Below, piece after piece: positions 9,247 through 20,840 of a DNA stretch of 64,000 nucleotides. Within the stretch, counting starts at the first letter, position 1, and each line of letters begins with the position of its first letter. The stretch covers positions 2,244,001-2,308,000 of the forward strand of contig CAUEEP010000742.1 in NCBI GenBank assembly GCA_958450365.1, read 5' to 3'. The DNA comes from Mesorhabditis belari (taxonomy: Eukaryota > Nematoda > Chromadorea > Rhabditida > Rhabditidae). The position numbers and the translations under genes are program-made. The notes below the pieces were generated by a model, which worked only from the letters and a program-made list of their open reading frames with translations, had not been told where the DNA came from and made no database searches.

Positions 9247-11469
9247 CTAGTGTTTCCACAAATAAAAAACAAAAAGAGAGATCAATGAGGCAAAAAGGGA
9301 GAATTTCCCGACGGCTGCATTGCACAAATTTCCCTTGCAACAGGTCACTTCCAATTGGGGATTCTCACCGAATACACCACGACCTTCTTCCTGTATCTTT
9401 AAAGTTTTTAGAAATAATTAATGTTAGTCCAAATCATTGTTAGTCAAAGTCATTGTTAATCAAAGTCATTGTTAGTCAAAGTCATTGTTAGTCAAAATCA
9501 TTATTAATCAAAGTCATTGTTAATCAAAGTCAGTTGTTAGTCACTGTTTGCTAAAAGATGAGCCTAGAAAAAGCTATCGTAATCCAGTTCTGACTTGGTT
9601 TGTTTATATTTTTGTTTTCTTGTTTTCTAAATAAAAAAAGCTAGGTAAACAGGGAATAGCTAAGGTAAATTTTAGAGAATTTTAGTGTTAGTTGTTAGAT
9701 CAAATGGCTGTTATCCAAATGATCAAATGGCTGTTATCCATTTGATTACCAATTCCCACCTTGCACAGATCTGATTGGAAACCGCCTTTTCTACTGGCTT
9801 TAACGGGGAATAGCTAAGGTAAATTTTAGAGAATCTTAGAGTTAGTAACTTTAGCTTTAGATTAACTCTACTGGTTGTTATCCATTTGAAAACCAATTCC
9901 CACCTTGCACATATCTGATTGGAAACCGCCTGTTCGAGAGCATCCACAATCCCAGCTAGCTGCTCGAGCTGTTGTTGTCTAAATGAATTTATTGTTTAGT
10001 GAACGTTTTTTTGTGACAATGTTAGGCAAATTTTCAACACTATAATTTGCAGATTAGTTGACAAGCAAAGCAAAGTCTGGTGTTACAAAAGAATAGATCT
10101 TGGTACAAGCTTTAGTTCTATAATTTCTATAATTGTTGAGTCCAGGTTATTGCTTTTAAAGATCGATGATTCGGTGAAGTGAATGAAATCTGGGTGTTTC
10201 AGTTTAAAGAAGATAACGAAACAAGTGCAATCTCGATACAAACTTTCCCCTTCTTGACAGTTGACAACAGTTGACAAGCAAAGCAAAGTCTGGTGTTAAA
10301 AAAGAATAGATCTTGGTACAAGCTTTAGTTCTAGAATTTCTCTAATTGTTGAGTCGAGGTTATTGCTTTTAAAGATCGGTGATTCGGTGAAGTGAATGAA
10401 ATCGGTGTTTCAGTTTAAAAGATAACGAAACAAGTGCAGTCTCGATACAGAACTTTGTTTGTTAAAAGGTGAGCCTTCTTCTGCACTCATTTCAAACCTT
10501 TTCTGTCTTTGTCTTCTCCACAACTGTTTTCTCTTTCTCTTTCTCTTTCCCTTCTTCTGCTTCTTCATCATTGATTCCTTGTCCATTCTCGTGTTTGATT
10601 TGCTTATCTTTCGCAATCTCTTTACCTTTTCCCTTAAAAGATGAGTCATTTAAAAGATTACAGGATATTGATATTATTATTGAACAATATTGATAAGTTT
10701 AAAAGCTTTTTTCAATTGTAAACAACACTCCAAAAAGTAAAGTTGTCACCTCGGCAAAATACTTCACACAATAGTCCCCGCAAACGCATTCGACCTCTTT
10801 TTTCTGAAATTTAGCTTAACTCTAACTCTTATTCGCATATTTTATTTGAATTCGATTGAATCAAATCAAAAAATCCGATCCGCTGATTCACTGTACCAAC
10901 TGTAGACTGTACAACCAACTGTAGACTGTACAACCAACTGTAGACTGTACAACCAAATGTAGGCTGTACAACCAAATGTAGACTGTACAACCAACTGTAC
11001 ACTGTACAACCAACTGTAGACTGTACAACCAAATGTAGACTTTAACAGCTATCGTAAATACTCTAATAGAACACCATTTCCTCGAACAGTCGCCTAGTTT
11101 AACTTCTTTTTAGAAACTCATTTTTCTTCGCTCCTAGTTTCTTCCTAAATACACTTTTGGTACCAGGGCTATCATTTGACACCCAAGCGAACGTTATAGC
11201 TTAAAGCAGAGAATGAGACGTTTAAAGTTAGCGACTGTACTTGCGCGACTGTACTACGCGACTGTACTACTCAACTGTACTACGCAACTGTACTACGCGA
11301 CTGTACTACGCGACTGTACTACGCAACTGTACGCCCATTTTGGGACTATTAGAGGATTAGCGGCATAACTCACCGTCTCTGTGTGTCCTTCACCTTTGCT
11401 CGCATCTTTATAACACTTCAGCCCATAGCTTGCATACAGTACAGCACAAAGGATCAAAAGGCTTCGCAT
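9247..11469 (-). CDS. Ly-6/LU three-finger surface protein (122 aa)
   Basis: Four exons, complement(9247-9390, 9904-9978, 10750-10803, 11374-11469), all phase 0, give 122 aa. Leader MRSLLILCAVLYASYG is followed by LKCYKDASKGEGHTET. Exon 2 has CVCGDYCVKYFAE, exon 3 WDCGCSRTGG and DMCK, exon 4 CCKGNLCNAA, then a hydrophobic tail (FSLFASLISLFVFYLWKH). Ten LU cysteines are present. It pairs with the 6401-7887 gene by the KCY start. Its introns are swollen by a 185 bp tandem duplication, two minisatellites, a diverged MITE and a broken second copy of exon 3 at about 9745-9795. It marks the right end of the array. Confidence 0.86.
9430..9540. repeat. Minisatellite, GTTAGTCAAAGTCATT unit
   Basis: About seven diverged copies of a 16-base unit lie in intron 3 of the Ly-6 gene at 9247-11469. 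Confidence 0.8.
9660..9800 (-). pseudogene. Broken copy of Ly-6 exon 3
   Basis: The minus strand at about 9745-9795 repeats the 3' half of exon 3 (9904-9978), including the GGTTTCCAATCAGAT stretch and the splice donor. It lacks the upstream WDCGC-coding part. It belongs to a local duplication whose flanks (ggggaatagctaaggtaaat) are also doubled. It cannot supply a complete LU exon. Confidence 0.7.
10056..10455. repeat. Tandem duplication, about 190 bp unit x2
   Basis: 10056-10249 and 10267-10455 are near-identical direct repeats within intron 2 of the Ly-6 gene at 9247-11469. Small indels distinguish them. No coding function is evident. Confidence 0.85.
10890..11040. repeat. Minisatellite, CAACTGTAGACTGTACAAC unit
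   Basis: About eight copies of a 19-base unit occupy intron 1 of the Ly-6 gene at 9247-11469. Confidence 0.9.
11045..11345. mobile_element. Diverged MITE-B copy with internal minisatellite
   Basis: The start (atcgtaaatactctaataga) and the end (cgcccattttgggactatta) recall the ends of the MITE family at 60648-60918 and 61832-62104. The interior near 11230-11330 has become a CTGTACTACGCGA minisatellite. Confidence 0.55.
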
Positions 11470-11627
11470 TTTTTGATGAGATTGCTGAAATGAGACTACT
11501 GTTAATAGTACTTTTAAATAAAGAAAGTATAGAAGAAAAAACGACCAATCAAAGAGCTGACAAATAAAGTGAAACTTACTTTAAAGGAATCTCAAAGTTA
11601 TATGAAGTATTAAAGCAATGTTAAAAT

Positions 11628-12148
11628 ATACAGTACTGGACAATGAAATATGATATTTGAAAAACGATCGCCACTTTCGCGCGTCTGTAACTCCCTTGTC
11701 TTTGAGTTTAAACTATTAGTGTTTGACATTTTCTGAAAGCTCTTTTCAAAGGCTACACAATGGTAATATTAATATTTAGAAATACGGTGAAGATAAGGGA
11801 GTTATAGACGTGCGAAAGTAGTGAGAGAAACGAAAGATGTGAAAGATGAGTATTGATAGGGTTTTGAGTTTGGATTGAACTCGCTAGGAAATGCTAAATC
11901 GGCTGAACTACACTACTGGACAATGAAATATCATATTTGAAAAAGATCGTCACTTTCGCGTGTCTGTAACTCCCTTGTCTTTGAGTTTAAACTATTAGTG
12001 TTATACATTTTCTGAAAGCTCTTTTCAAGGGCTACACAATGGTAATATTAATATTTAGAAATACGGTAAAGACAAGGGGAGTTACAGACGCGCGAAAGTG
12101 ATGATCTTTTTTTTCGAATATGATATTTCATTGTCCAGTAGTGTACAA
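11628..12148. mobile_element. MITE-C composite: two palindromic units joined by a linker
   Basis: Unit 1 is about 11628-11822 and unit 2 is 11910-12148, with a linker of about 90 bp between them. Unit 2 has long inverted ends (tacactactggacaatgaaa and its complement), with arms of about 75 bp around a unique centre. The same composite, with the same linker, occurs at 21147-21655 and, inverted and expanded, at 38985-39628. Single units are at 37865-38102 and 38691-38929. Confidence 0.85.
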
Positions 12149-12744
12149 TTGCAAAGCTAGTAAATTAATTTTTATTGAAAATCTTAAATCTATCAAATAT
12201 TTATAAGAGATAACAATTACTAGACAAATCTCAATTCCAAATAAATGATCCAAATAACTTACCAGACAGAAAAACAAGTCAAATCGCTGAACTAGTTTCA
12301 AAATATTAACAAAACAATCTTTTCTCACTCTTTGTGAATGTTTACAGGTGAGAAAAGTGAGAAAAGTGAGAAAAGAGAGGTCATTCTCATTCCCGAAACT
12401 CTTTTTATCCATTCTTTTCTCTTTTTCTTTTTATAAATCATCTCTATTGCCAGAAAATTGACATCAAAATCGGTGTGTTATTCAAAAAATTGATAGAATA
12501 GATAGATTTTTGGGAGTATTGTTTACGTGAATAGAAGAAACATTGAATAATAGACAATAAATGTTTAGGAAGAAAGAATCTTGCTCAAGACTCAAGGTCA
12601 CATATACTTTGCCTTCTTCAAACGATAGAAACATTTCTTTTGGCGCACTGAACTTCTAGAAAAGATTTTGAGCATAGAGATAACTAGGTAAGACAGTAAG
12701 CAAGTCTGTTACAAGCAATAAGGTATTGATAGTTCAAAATAAAC
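12149..12744. other. No gene seen
   Basis: This interval between two repeat elements shows no exon-like reading frame, tRNA or obvious regulatory site on either strand. Confidence 0.6.
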
Positions 12745-13163
12745 CTGCTTAACGAGTCCGGGCAAAATTTTCAGACAGTCTGCCTCGCTCTTCGTTATTT
12801 TTTACTGTCCAAAGCTCCTTCGAGCATGAGACCCAATACCCCTGGAAGCCCTTATTTTAGGCTTTATTTTCATACTAAACATAGCTAGATTCTGTTTTGC
12901 CATTCTTTAGATTTCGATCATTTTAAATAAAAAAACTTCCGGACTTTCTGGACTCGTTAAACTTATCGAGTCCGGCGAAAGATTGATCGAAAGCTAAAGA
13001 ATGACAAAACAGGACTTATCCATGTTTAGTATCAAAATGTAGCCTAGAATCAGGGCTTCCAGGGGAACTAGGTTTCAAGCTCGAAGGAGCTTTGGACAGT
13101 AAAAAAAAACGAAGAGCAAGGCAGACTGTCTCTGAAAATTTTGCCCGGACTCATTAAGCAGAT
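12745..13163. mobile_element. Foldback element D
   Basis: Arms of about 190 bp, starting ctgcttaacgagtccgggca and ending with its near complement, face each other around a centre (about 12938-12984) that itself repeats gactcg and gagtccgg. No coding capacity. Confidence 0.85.
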
Positions 13164-13773
13164 CTAATTCAAAAGTAGCTAGGTATACTGTAGTGAGGCA
13201 GCAGATCTTTACAGTATCTCTACAATGTTGCAATTGAGGATTGAAAATAAGTCATTTCCGCATTCTTATAACAGCAATTCTTATTGTTAGTTCTTGCATT
13301 GCAATAGCTGATTAGAAGATACGAAAAAAAATAATGAAATAAGGTGAAGACAAATGAAAATACGGTAACCAGACAACCAGATCAGATAGAGATTTCATAA
13401 AACTCCTTGAAACCTTGAAACAGTGTCTCTAAATAAATACTGTCTATAGTACAAAGTGACTCCTCCCCAAAAAGACAAAAAGGGAAAAGAAAAGGCAATC
13501 TGTTTTTCTGTTTTGCACTTTTCTTTTTCAACAAATCTCCCTAAAAATTGATGTTTTTATTTTTCGAGACAATTTTAAAGAAAAGAAACTTTTATTTTAC
13601 TTTTTTTTTTGGTTCTTTACTCATATGATAACATAAACATCATCTTTTAAATGCTGACTATCTTATCTGGGAAAAGTTTTGCACAAAAGGAAAATGGAAA
13701 CGAAATATATTTCAAATTTTCGAAGTAATTTAAGGTGATTTTACCCGAAAAATACTGAAATATGAACTTTTGG

Positions 13774-14196
13774 ACTAGATTTGGGGGGTGGGACAAATGC
13801 GACCTTTTTTTCGCGCATCCGGACATTTGCGCACCTTTTTTTTGCTGGAAAAGGCCTTAGGCAAGGTCGTAGAGCTTCGAAAATACTTCCACGTAAGGGA
13901 ATCGTATGCGTAGATTCCGAATTTCGACAAATCAGACCTCGCTGACACGTCAAATTTGGGCTAAAAGGCAAAAACTACGCAACTTAACGCTTTTCCGCAG
14001 TTTTTGCCTTTTAGCCCAAATTTGACCTGTCAGCGAGGTCTGATTTGTCGAAATTCGGAATCTACGCATACGATTCCCTTATATGGAAATACTTTCGAAG
14101 CTCTACCGCCTTGCCTAAGGCCTTTTCCAGCAAAAAAAGGTGCGCAAATGTCCAGGTGCGCAAAAAAAGGTCGCATTTGTCCCACCCCCCTAGATT
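13774..14196. mobile_element. Foldback element A, copy 2 (inner hairpin only)
   Basis: The long hairpin of element A is present without the outer GTGTGTTCCTCGCGAG ends seen in copies 1 and 3. The central loop is in the opposite orientation to copy 1. It ends in ctagattt / aaatctag-like flanks. Confidence 0.85.
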
Positions 14197-14214
14197 TAGA
14201 AAAGAAATCAATAT

Positions 14215-14469
14215 CTACCGTAAATACTGTAATAATACGCCACCCCCTCGTACAGTCGCGTAGTCGCAAAAGTTTTTTAGTATTTCATTTTTTTCAAAGC
14301 GCTCGTACTTTCAAAAAATGCGTCTTTGGTATCAAAAAATAGCTGAAATTCAGGGCTATTTTTTGATACCTAAGCGCGTATTGTAGCATAAACCAGTGTC
14401 GAGAAAAACTCGTTCAAAGCTAAACTACGCAACACTCCGCACCGTCATTATGGGGGTGGGGTACTATAG
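14215..14469. mobile_element. MITE-B, 3' end missing at the Tc3-like insertion
   Basis: The 5' end (taccgtaaatactgtaataa) and body match the copies at 60648-60918 and 61832-62104. The expected 3' end is absent where the Tc3-like element begins. The missing part is not found on the far side of that element, so a simple insertion does not explain the junction. Confidence 0.8.
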
Positions 14470-15707
14470 TGCGTTTCAAATTCTTAAACGCACCCGCCTT
14501 TGTTGTTGTTATTTGAAATTTTTCGTTTTGTTGTGAATATTTTTTTATTGAATTTATAATTTTTGTTAATTTTCAGGTAAATGGCACACGGAAAGCTGCT
14601 CACGGATTATGAGAAAAGCCAGATTGGTGCCCGTTTGAGGATTGGCGACTCAATAAGGAAAATCGCAAAAAATTTGGGCCGATCCGACTTTGCCGTGCGA
14701 AATTATATAAAGTTCGAGTTCGTTTCTTCACCAAAGAAGAAGCCAGGGCCAAAACCAAAGCTTGCACCGCGAGCTAGACACCATATTATGAACAACATCC
14801 ACGGAAAAACGATCAATGAAGTGAAAACGGAACGGAAAATCGACGCTTCGAAGTCGACGATTTGGCGAGCCATCAAGGAAAATCCACATATCGATCGACA
14901 ATTATTGAACATGCAACCAGTCGTAGAGCTTTTGCACAAAAAAGCCCGATTGGCTACTATTTGAGGGATCTTCGACGTGATCCGTTGGTGTTTGGAACTC
15001 GAAACTTTGGCGGTGGTTCTGTGATGGTTTGGGCCGCCTTTTGTACTGATGAAACGGTCGCTCTGAAGATCATTAGATAGATATCTTGAACAATTGCTTG
15101 TTGCCGTTTTTGCTCCTAAATCCAACCGTTCCCGATTTGTTTCAATACCACAACGCGTCAATTCATCGAGCCGGAGAGACCCGAGACTGGCTGAACAACA
15201 ACAACATTGCAACTTTGGACTGACCCGCTCGATCTCCTGACGTTAATCCGATAGGGAATTTATGCCGAATACTTGTTCAAGCTGCCTACAAAAATCATCG
15301 TCAGTTTCAAGACGTATATTTGTACCTAAAACAGCGATCCGTTTGGCCTGAAGCTATCTCGACGTCTTTGCTTTTCAAAACCTTTTCAATTCAATGCCAG
15401 ACCGCATTTTTCAAGTAATTAATCGTTCTGGTGCGTGTACAAATTATTAGTTTTGATTTTTTACCTTTGATTGTTAATTTGCGTCGATAAATAAAAATAT
15501 TTTCATAGTGCGTTTAAGAATTTGAAACGGTTGATTTAGCAGAAAGTTTCTATTTTGAAAATTTTTACTTTTTACAGTATGCTTATTTTTCGTGTTTTTT
15601 AGGTTTTAAGACATGCTATTTCTAATAGAAAAAGATTAATAGTTGTAGCGGTGTTCAAAATGCAAAATTCGCTACTTTAGAGGGTGTGTTTAAGAATTTG
15701 AAACGCA
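14470..15707 (+). mobile_element. Tc3-like (Tc1/mariner) transposon, inactive
   Basis: Terminal repeats begin agtgcgtttcaaattcttaa at 14470 and end with the complementary ttaagaatttgaaacgcact at 15707. A third copy of the end sequence lies internally near 15508-15529. The coding part is the decayed transposase described separately. TA flanks the left end. Confidence 0.85.
14581..15430 (+). pseudogene. Tc3-like transposase, broken
   Basis: Residues 1-127 (14581-14963) form a Tc3-type bipartite DNA-binding region: a helix-turn-helix (LTDYEKSQIGARLRIG, IRKIAKNLGRS) and a second one (ASKSTIWRAIKENP). After a frame break the DDE domain resumes (RNFGGGSVMVWAAF), then FQYHNASIH and finally SPDVNPIGNL. 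The segment with the first catalytic Asp is missing. The second Asp is His (QYHNA where QxDNA is usual). The third DDE position lies among stop codons. It cannot encode an active enzyme. Confidence 0.85.
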
Positions 15708-16335
15708 CTGCATGGCACAAATATGGCAAATGTGTCGATGATTCTCTCTCTGAAAAAGTAGGAACTTTATTAAGATTTCCTTAAACTTGAATTTTTCCAA
15801 ATTACTTGTGAAGCTCATCTTCAAAAGGCCCATTCAAGGTCGACCTAGCCAGAATAACTTGTGCATTCATTCAATATTTGTGTTCAGGAACGTGTTTCTA
15901 AACCGTTTTCACCTCGCTAATTTGCGAATACTTACTGTTAATCAAAAATGGGGCATTATTCGATTTTTGTCTTCGATTGGAATAGTTTTGAATGGAAATT
16001 TCCGCAACCGGTTTAGGTAATTGAAAAACTCAGCTAATTATTCCCCAAAAATTCTCCCGAATGTCTTTTTGCGTTGGAAGAAACGATTTTCAATAGTATC
16101 TTGACTTTAACACTGTTAACAAGAAAAATTCTTATATAAAATTAAATAAAAAGTTGTGAAATTCAAAAAAAGCAAAAAGTTTTCTGTTTTTCATTTTCTC
16201 TTTCTTTTCACAAACTGTTTTCTTTGTTTATTTATTGAGCTGCATTTCTTTTTTCTCTTTTCTCTTTTCAATCTTTTATCCATATTTATTATAAAACATT
16301 ATGCAAATAACCCAAAATAACAATAATTGACAAAA
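15708..16335. other. No gene seen; 3' flank of the DUF229 gene
   Basis: No supported exon. The minus-strand AATAAA (complement of 16285-16290) is a likely poly(A) signal for the DUF229 gene. Confidence 0.5.
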
Positions 16336-19300
16336 TCACGAGCAATAGCACATCGGCTTATACTCAGCATACTTCGAGTGGAGACAATCAGCCGCTGTTC
16401 CGTAGCTGAATAGAGAACTTGAGGATTGTTATTAAGACAATTTTCTTTTTGAAATTCTTGCTTAAACCTCTGAACAAGTTTACTGAAAAAAAAAACTGAC
16501 GCATTCACACGTTTCCACTCACGCGGTGACGGCCTCAGCACATCGTCTTTCGTCAACTCGTATTGAACCTAAAAATTGTTTCAAAAGCTAATTAGATAGC
16601 TTGAGATAGCTTTCAATCGAAAAGCGCTCATCAAGAAACTTTTGTGCTTTGCGCTCTAAACAAACCACGAAAATCCCGCCGGTAACACTCTCGAAGAGAA
16701 CCCGATAGAAAGACGAGCTGCCCATTGAGCTCATTTTGTAGATTTCGGTCAACTGAATTGGTTAAATCGTTTTAATATCATTGTAGCAATTGTTTTTTGC
16801 AATCTAAACAAACCTTCATGACTTTCATTTTCTCGCAAACTTTCTCCAAACCTCCTTCTTTCAAATAGGCATTCATATCATCATCGAGAGTCCAATGAAT
16901 CCGATCCCAAACTTTGTCGTGCCTGAAAAAGAACAGATTAAATAATAAATCTTTCAATAAATCTTTGTAAAGATTGCTTTCTCAATCATAAAAACTTGTA
17001 CTCTTTGAGCAGTGTTGTTCCGTAGTTGCAAGTGCAATATTGACTTGAAATCGGCAAATTTCGACATCCCCTCGACATGTTTGGTGGCATTTCTCGAAGC
17101 CAAGAAGTCCCAAAAGTCTCTAGATTTTCGGAAATCTATTAAATTCTATAAAATTCTATAAAATTCTATAAAATTTCAATACTTTCAATGTGTTGGTGTT
17201 TGGTTTCCGAAAAATTCGACGACGGTTGAAGCTGAAATAAAGTTTTGCAAGATTTACTAAATAGAGCTTGAACTGAATCACAAAAAAAACCCTAACAATA
17301 TCCTAATAATATCCAAACAATCAGAAAACCCAACATCTACAGGGTGGCTGAAAATTACGTGCGCGCAGCATCTGACATAGTTTTAAACAATGTATAAAGC
17401 ATTACTACTCATCTTTTTGAAAAATCAAACAATTTGCATGATTTACGTCGAGAATTGATCAAAATCTGAGACGATTTAGATGATTTGCATCTCCACGCAT
17501 TGGAGACGGTGCGGCGGAAATGCAAATTATCTCCGCCGCACCGTCGATTCTGTGAAGAAGCGAATTGAAGCCTGTATCAAAGCGGATGAAGGCCACTTCG
17601 AAAATTTCTTGTAATTATTAAATGCTTTTGTTACAACTATTATATAAATAAATATTTTTACATGTTCTTTGAAAGAAAATTAAATTATGACGTTTTCTTT
17701 GGCGCACTTAATTTTCAGCCACCGTAATTTTCAGCACGTAATTTTCAGCCAGTATATGGCCTATAAATATGCATAGACTGTAATCTGGGAAATCTCTTTT
17801 TGAATTTCAGTATGTATTGTATGATTAAGTATCACTGTGCATTTCTCTATGATTTCTTTCACTTTATCGTTTGAATAAAGTATTATTATTATTGAGGAAA
17901 GCTCTATTTTGAATTATGACTATAGTGAACGAGTTTTTGTTCAGAAGCTTTGTTGCATAGGCATTTTGTGTTTTACCGTCTTATTCTATTCAACTTCCAC
18001 CCCTTTAAGCCCACTCGAATCATATCCAACAACGTTGCATAGAGATCATGATGTGTAAAAAGAAGCTTTGCGTTCGCTTTTGCTTGCATATGTAGAGGAG
18101 AGTTTCTAAAATTTTACTCCTTTCTATTGTAGTCTTTTATCAAATCTCTAGCTTCAGTGCCAAGCATAGAAAGATTTCTGTAAGCTGTAGGCTTTCTGTA
18201 AGCTGTAGGCTTTCTGTAAGCTGTAGGCTTTCTGTAAGCTGTAGACTTTCTGTAAGCTACATCATCACTTACCGTAACTTTTTCGGAAACGAGAAAAACA
18301 TTGCCGCATTGTTCATCTCGTATAAACCCTGCTCTGTGTCGGCGATCTTAAAAAAAACAACTTTTCCAAGTTATTCCTAGAATAATAACCGCATTAAAGC
18401 GTTGACCATGATCGCTCATGAAGATGAAAAATGATTCATCTAACTAAAATTTGAAATAATAACGCTTTAAAAATAATGCGCATTTTGAATTTTTGGCATT
18501 GGGGAATTGAAATTGATTTCAACTAAACAGCAAAAATCGACACAAACCTTTTCTTTGTGTTCTAAAAAGAAATCAACAAAATGGCGATCAGCTTGCCGAG
18601 CGGGCAACTCGTCATGATGCGCCAACGAGCTCCACATTATTGACATCTTTGGTTTATCTAAATTGTAGTAATCTCAAGTTATTTGACGACATAACGACAT
18701 AACTTCATAACCAAAAAGTCACTAGCAAAAGAGAAAAAAAAGAAGATACTTTGATGAACTTTTTAACGAAAAAGAAGACACTTTGATGAACTTTTTAACA
18801 AAAAAGAAGATACTTTATCTTTCAACCTTTGTATGAATTGTAGAATTTAGCTGTATAGTCTAATGCATGATTGTATGGGTCTTGACAAAGTGACGAATTT
18901 CTCAAGTATTTCTCCAAGAGATTATCATTTTCAAAGGAACGATTCCCGATTGGTCTAAAAGCTTTTATCGTTGATCGAATCGACGATTTTTATTTACTTA
19001 TTACTCCACACATCGTTGTTAATCATTTCGATGAGTTGAAAGGGTCTAAAAAAAGCTTTATTCCGATTACTCAAAGCTGCATTCACCTCATGTAATGTGT
19101 GGCTATTTGGTTGATCACTCCAAGACACTGAAGATAGCCGAAAGTCACTAAATAGTTGTCCTGTGCGTACATTGTTTTATAGCCAGCATCCTGAAAAAAG
19201 ATCTTGCAACTTTTTAAGAAAAACCCTAAGAAATAGCTATCGTAAAGATTGTAATTGAGCCTGTAATTTAGCCTGTAATTTAGCCTTATAAAAGCCTATT

Positions 19301-20840
19301 TCTACATCATTATTCAACTCATTCAAACAAAAATCCATTTCAAAATCAATTACTAGATTGATAAAGACATTTCTCAGTGCTCACTTCATACTCGAATTGA
19401 ATGAAATTTTTGTCATCAACCGGTTTCTCACACGTGTCCCCTTGAAGAGTTTTCGGGAGATTCTTCGCTTCGTAAAGGCGACGATCCACATCGATTGGGA
19501 TCTCACCTGGGATTAATAATTTGCTAAAATATCAACAATTTCTTACCAAACATCCCTGCGAACATATTATCTCGACTGTTCGGCGCGGTTCGTGTATACT
19601 GCTCGAATATCACCGCGTCGAGCTCTTCCCTCAGAAATCTAACTGTCTCCGGCATTTGTCTGAATATTTCAACTATTGCCCTGTTTAACTATTGCCTTAC
19701 TCAGCTATTGCTCTATGCAAATATTGCTCTGTTCAACTATTGCCTTATTCAATTTTAGCTCTGTTCAACTATGGCTCTGCTCAACTATTGCTCTATTCAA
19801 CTATTGCCCTATTTAACGATGGCTTCATTCAACTATTACCCTGTTTAACTATTGCCTTATTCAACTATTGCCTTACTCAGCTATTGCTCTATTCAACTAT
19901 TGCCTTATTCAACTATTGCTCTATTCAACTATTGCCTTATTCAGTTATTGCCCTATTTAACTATTCCCTTACTCAGCTATTGCTCTATTCAACTATTGCT
20001 CTATTCAACTATTGCCCTGTTCAACTACTACCCTGTTCAACTATTGCCTAGTTCAATTATTGCTCTATTCAACTATTGCCTTATTTAACTATTGCCCTAG
20101 TTTCCCAACCTCAACACAGAAAACAATCCCATCGAATCGATCAACATTATGTGAACATCTGGATGGAATCTATCAGCTTTAACTTTTGGAGATGAAGTCT
20201 CGCGATAAAGTGAGCCGAAGACTTGCTTTCGATCGCGGCTGAATGTATTGTAGCTGGTTCAATCCTCAGTATTCAACAATGAAAACTTCCTTTTTATACT
20301 CTTTGAGATCAAGTACCCCAGAAGGAGTGTGTTTTTTTTTTTATTTTTTTTATTTTCTTTACAAAGAACAACTCGCTAAACTCACTTGTACTCAAAGATT
20401 TGCGAGTGCGCAAAGATATACTCCAATTTCCCATCTCTCATGCAATTCACTTCAATCACATCGCATTCATAAGTGCAATTCTTTTGCAACGTTTCACACC
20501 ATTCGCCGACTCGATTCTCGTAGTTCTTGTAAAAGAAAGCGCATCTGAAAGCGAATTTTGAAATGTTCAAATGAAAATTTTAAAAACCTGCCTGCACAAG
20601 AGAAATCTTTATAATCGGGAAAATTTTGATTTATTCTCAATCGACCGTTCTCGAATATTGTTAGGAATTCGATTTTTGTGCAATCTGAAGAGTTGCACTT
20701 TAGAATCTAAACAATTTCTCGATTCATTTCCCCACTTTTCACTTCTCCGTCTCCCAATTTCTCTAATATTCGCGGATCGTTGAAAGTGAAATTATAGGGT
20801 GGACAAGTGTCGAAGAGGCCATCGCGAATGTGAACAAAAT
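16336..20840 (-). CDS. DUF229 protein (alkaline-phosphatase-like fold), 5' end not found
   Basis: About 18 exons, from 20743-20840 down to about 16336-16404, resemble the nematode DUF229 family (Pfam PF02995; alkaline-phosphatase/sulfatase fold, substrate unknown). Landmarks in order: CAFFYKNYENRVGEWC (20386-20544), PDVHIMLIDSMGLF (20110-20238), NSRDNMFAGMFG (19547-19659), DAGYKTMYAQDN (19087-19190), NHALDYTAKFY (18827-18954), IMWSSLAHHDE (18548-18657), FIFMSDHGQRF (18390-18443), THHDLYATLLDM (18015-18105), YCTCNYG (16996-17119), GGIF (16666-16752) and a YGTAADC...PMCYCS end. The SDHG metal-binding motif is intact. DSMG replaces the usual DSxS. No signal or anchor exon was found upstream. Two joins, after 20743 and after 16523, do not keep frame with the splice sites I can see, so this may be a decaying gene or one with unusual splicing. 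The stop at 16336 fits the family's CYC ending. Confidence 0.75.
17340..17752. mobile_element. Tc1/mariner-type internal-deletion element in a DUF229 intron
   Basis: Ends acagggtggctgaaaattac (17340) and its complement near 17715-17752 (partly repeated) enclose the last codons of a transposase (LRRTVDSVKKRIEAC, FENFL) plus its 3' UTR. The same 3' part occurs at 57700-57957. No active transposase is present. Confidence 0.75.
18178..18260. repeat. Minisatellite, TTTCTGTAAGCTGTAGGC unit
   Basis: About four and a half copies of an 18-base unit in a DUF229 intron. Confidence 0.85.
19662..20095. repeat. Minisatellite, TTCAACTATTGCCYTA unit
   Basis: About 27 copies of a 16-base unit fill the DUF229 intron between exons 19547-19659 and 20110-20238. 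The open frames across it reflect the repeat, not a protein. Confidence 0.92.

Noticed and set aside
19692..20088. Hydrophobic repeat frames of 78-119 codons
   Set aside because: They come from a 16-base minisatellite inside a DUF229 intron.
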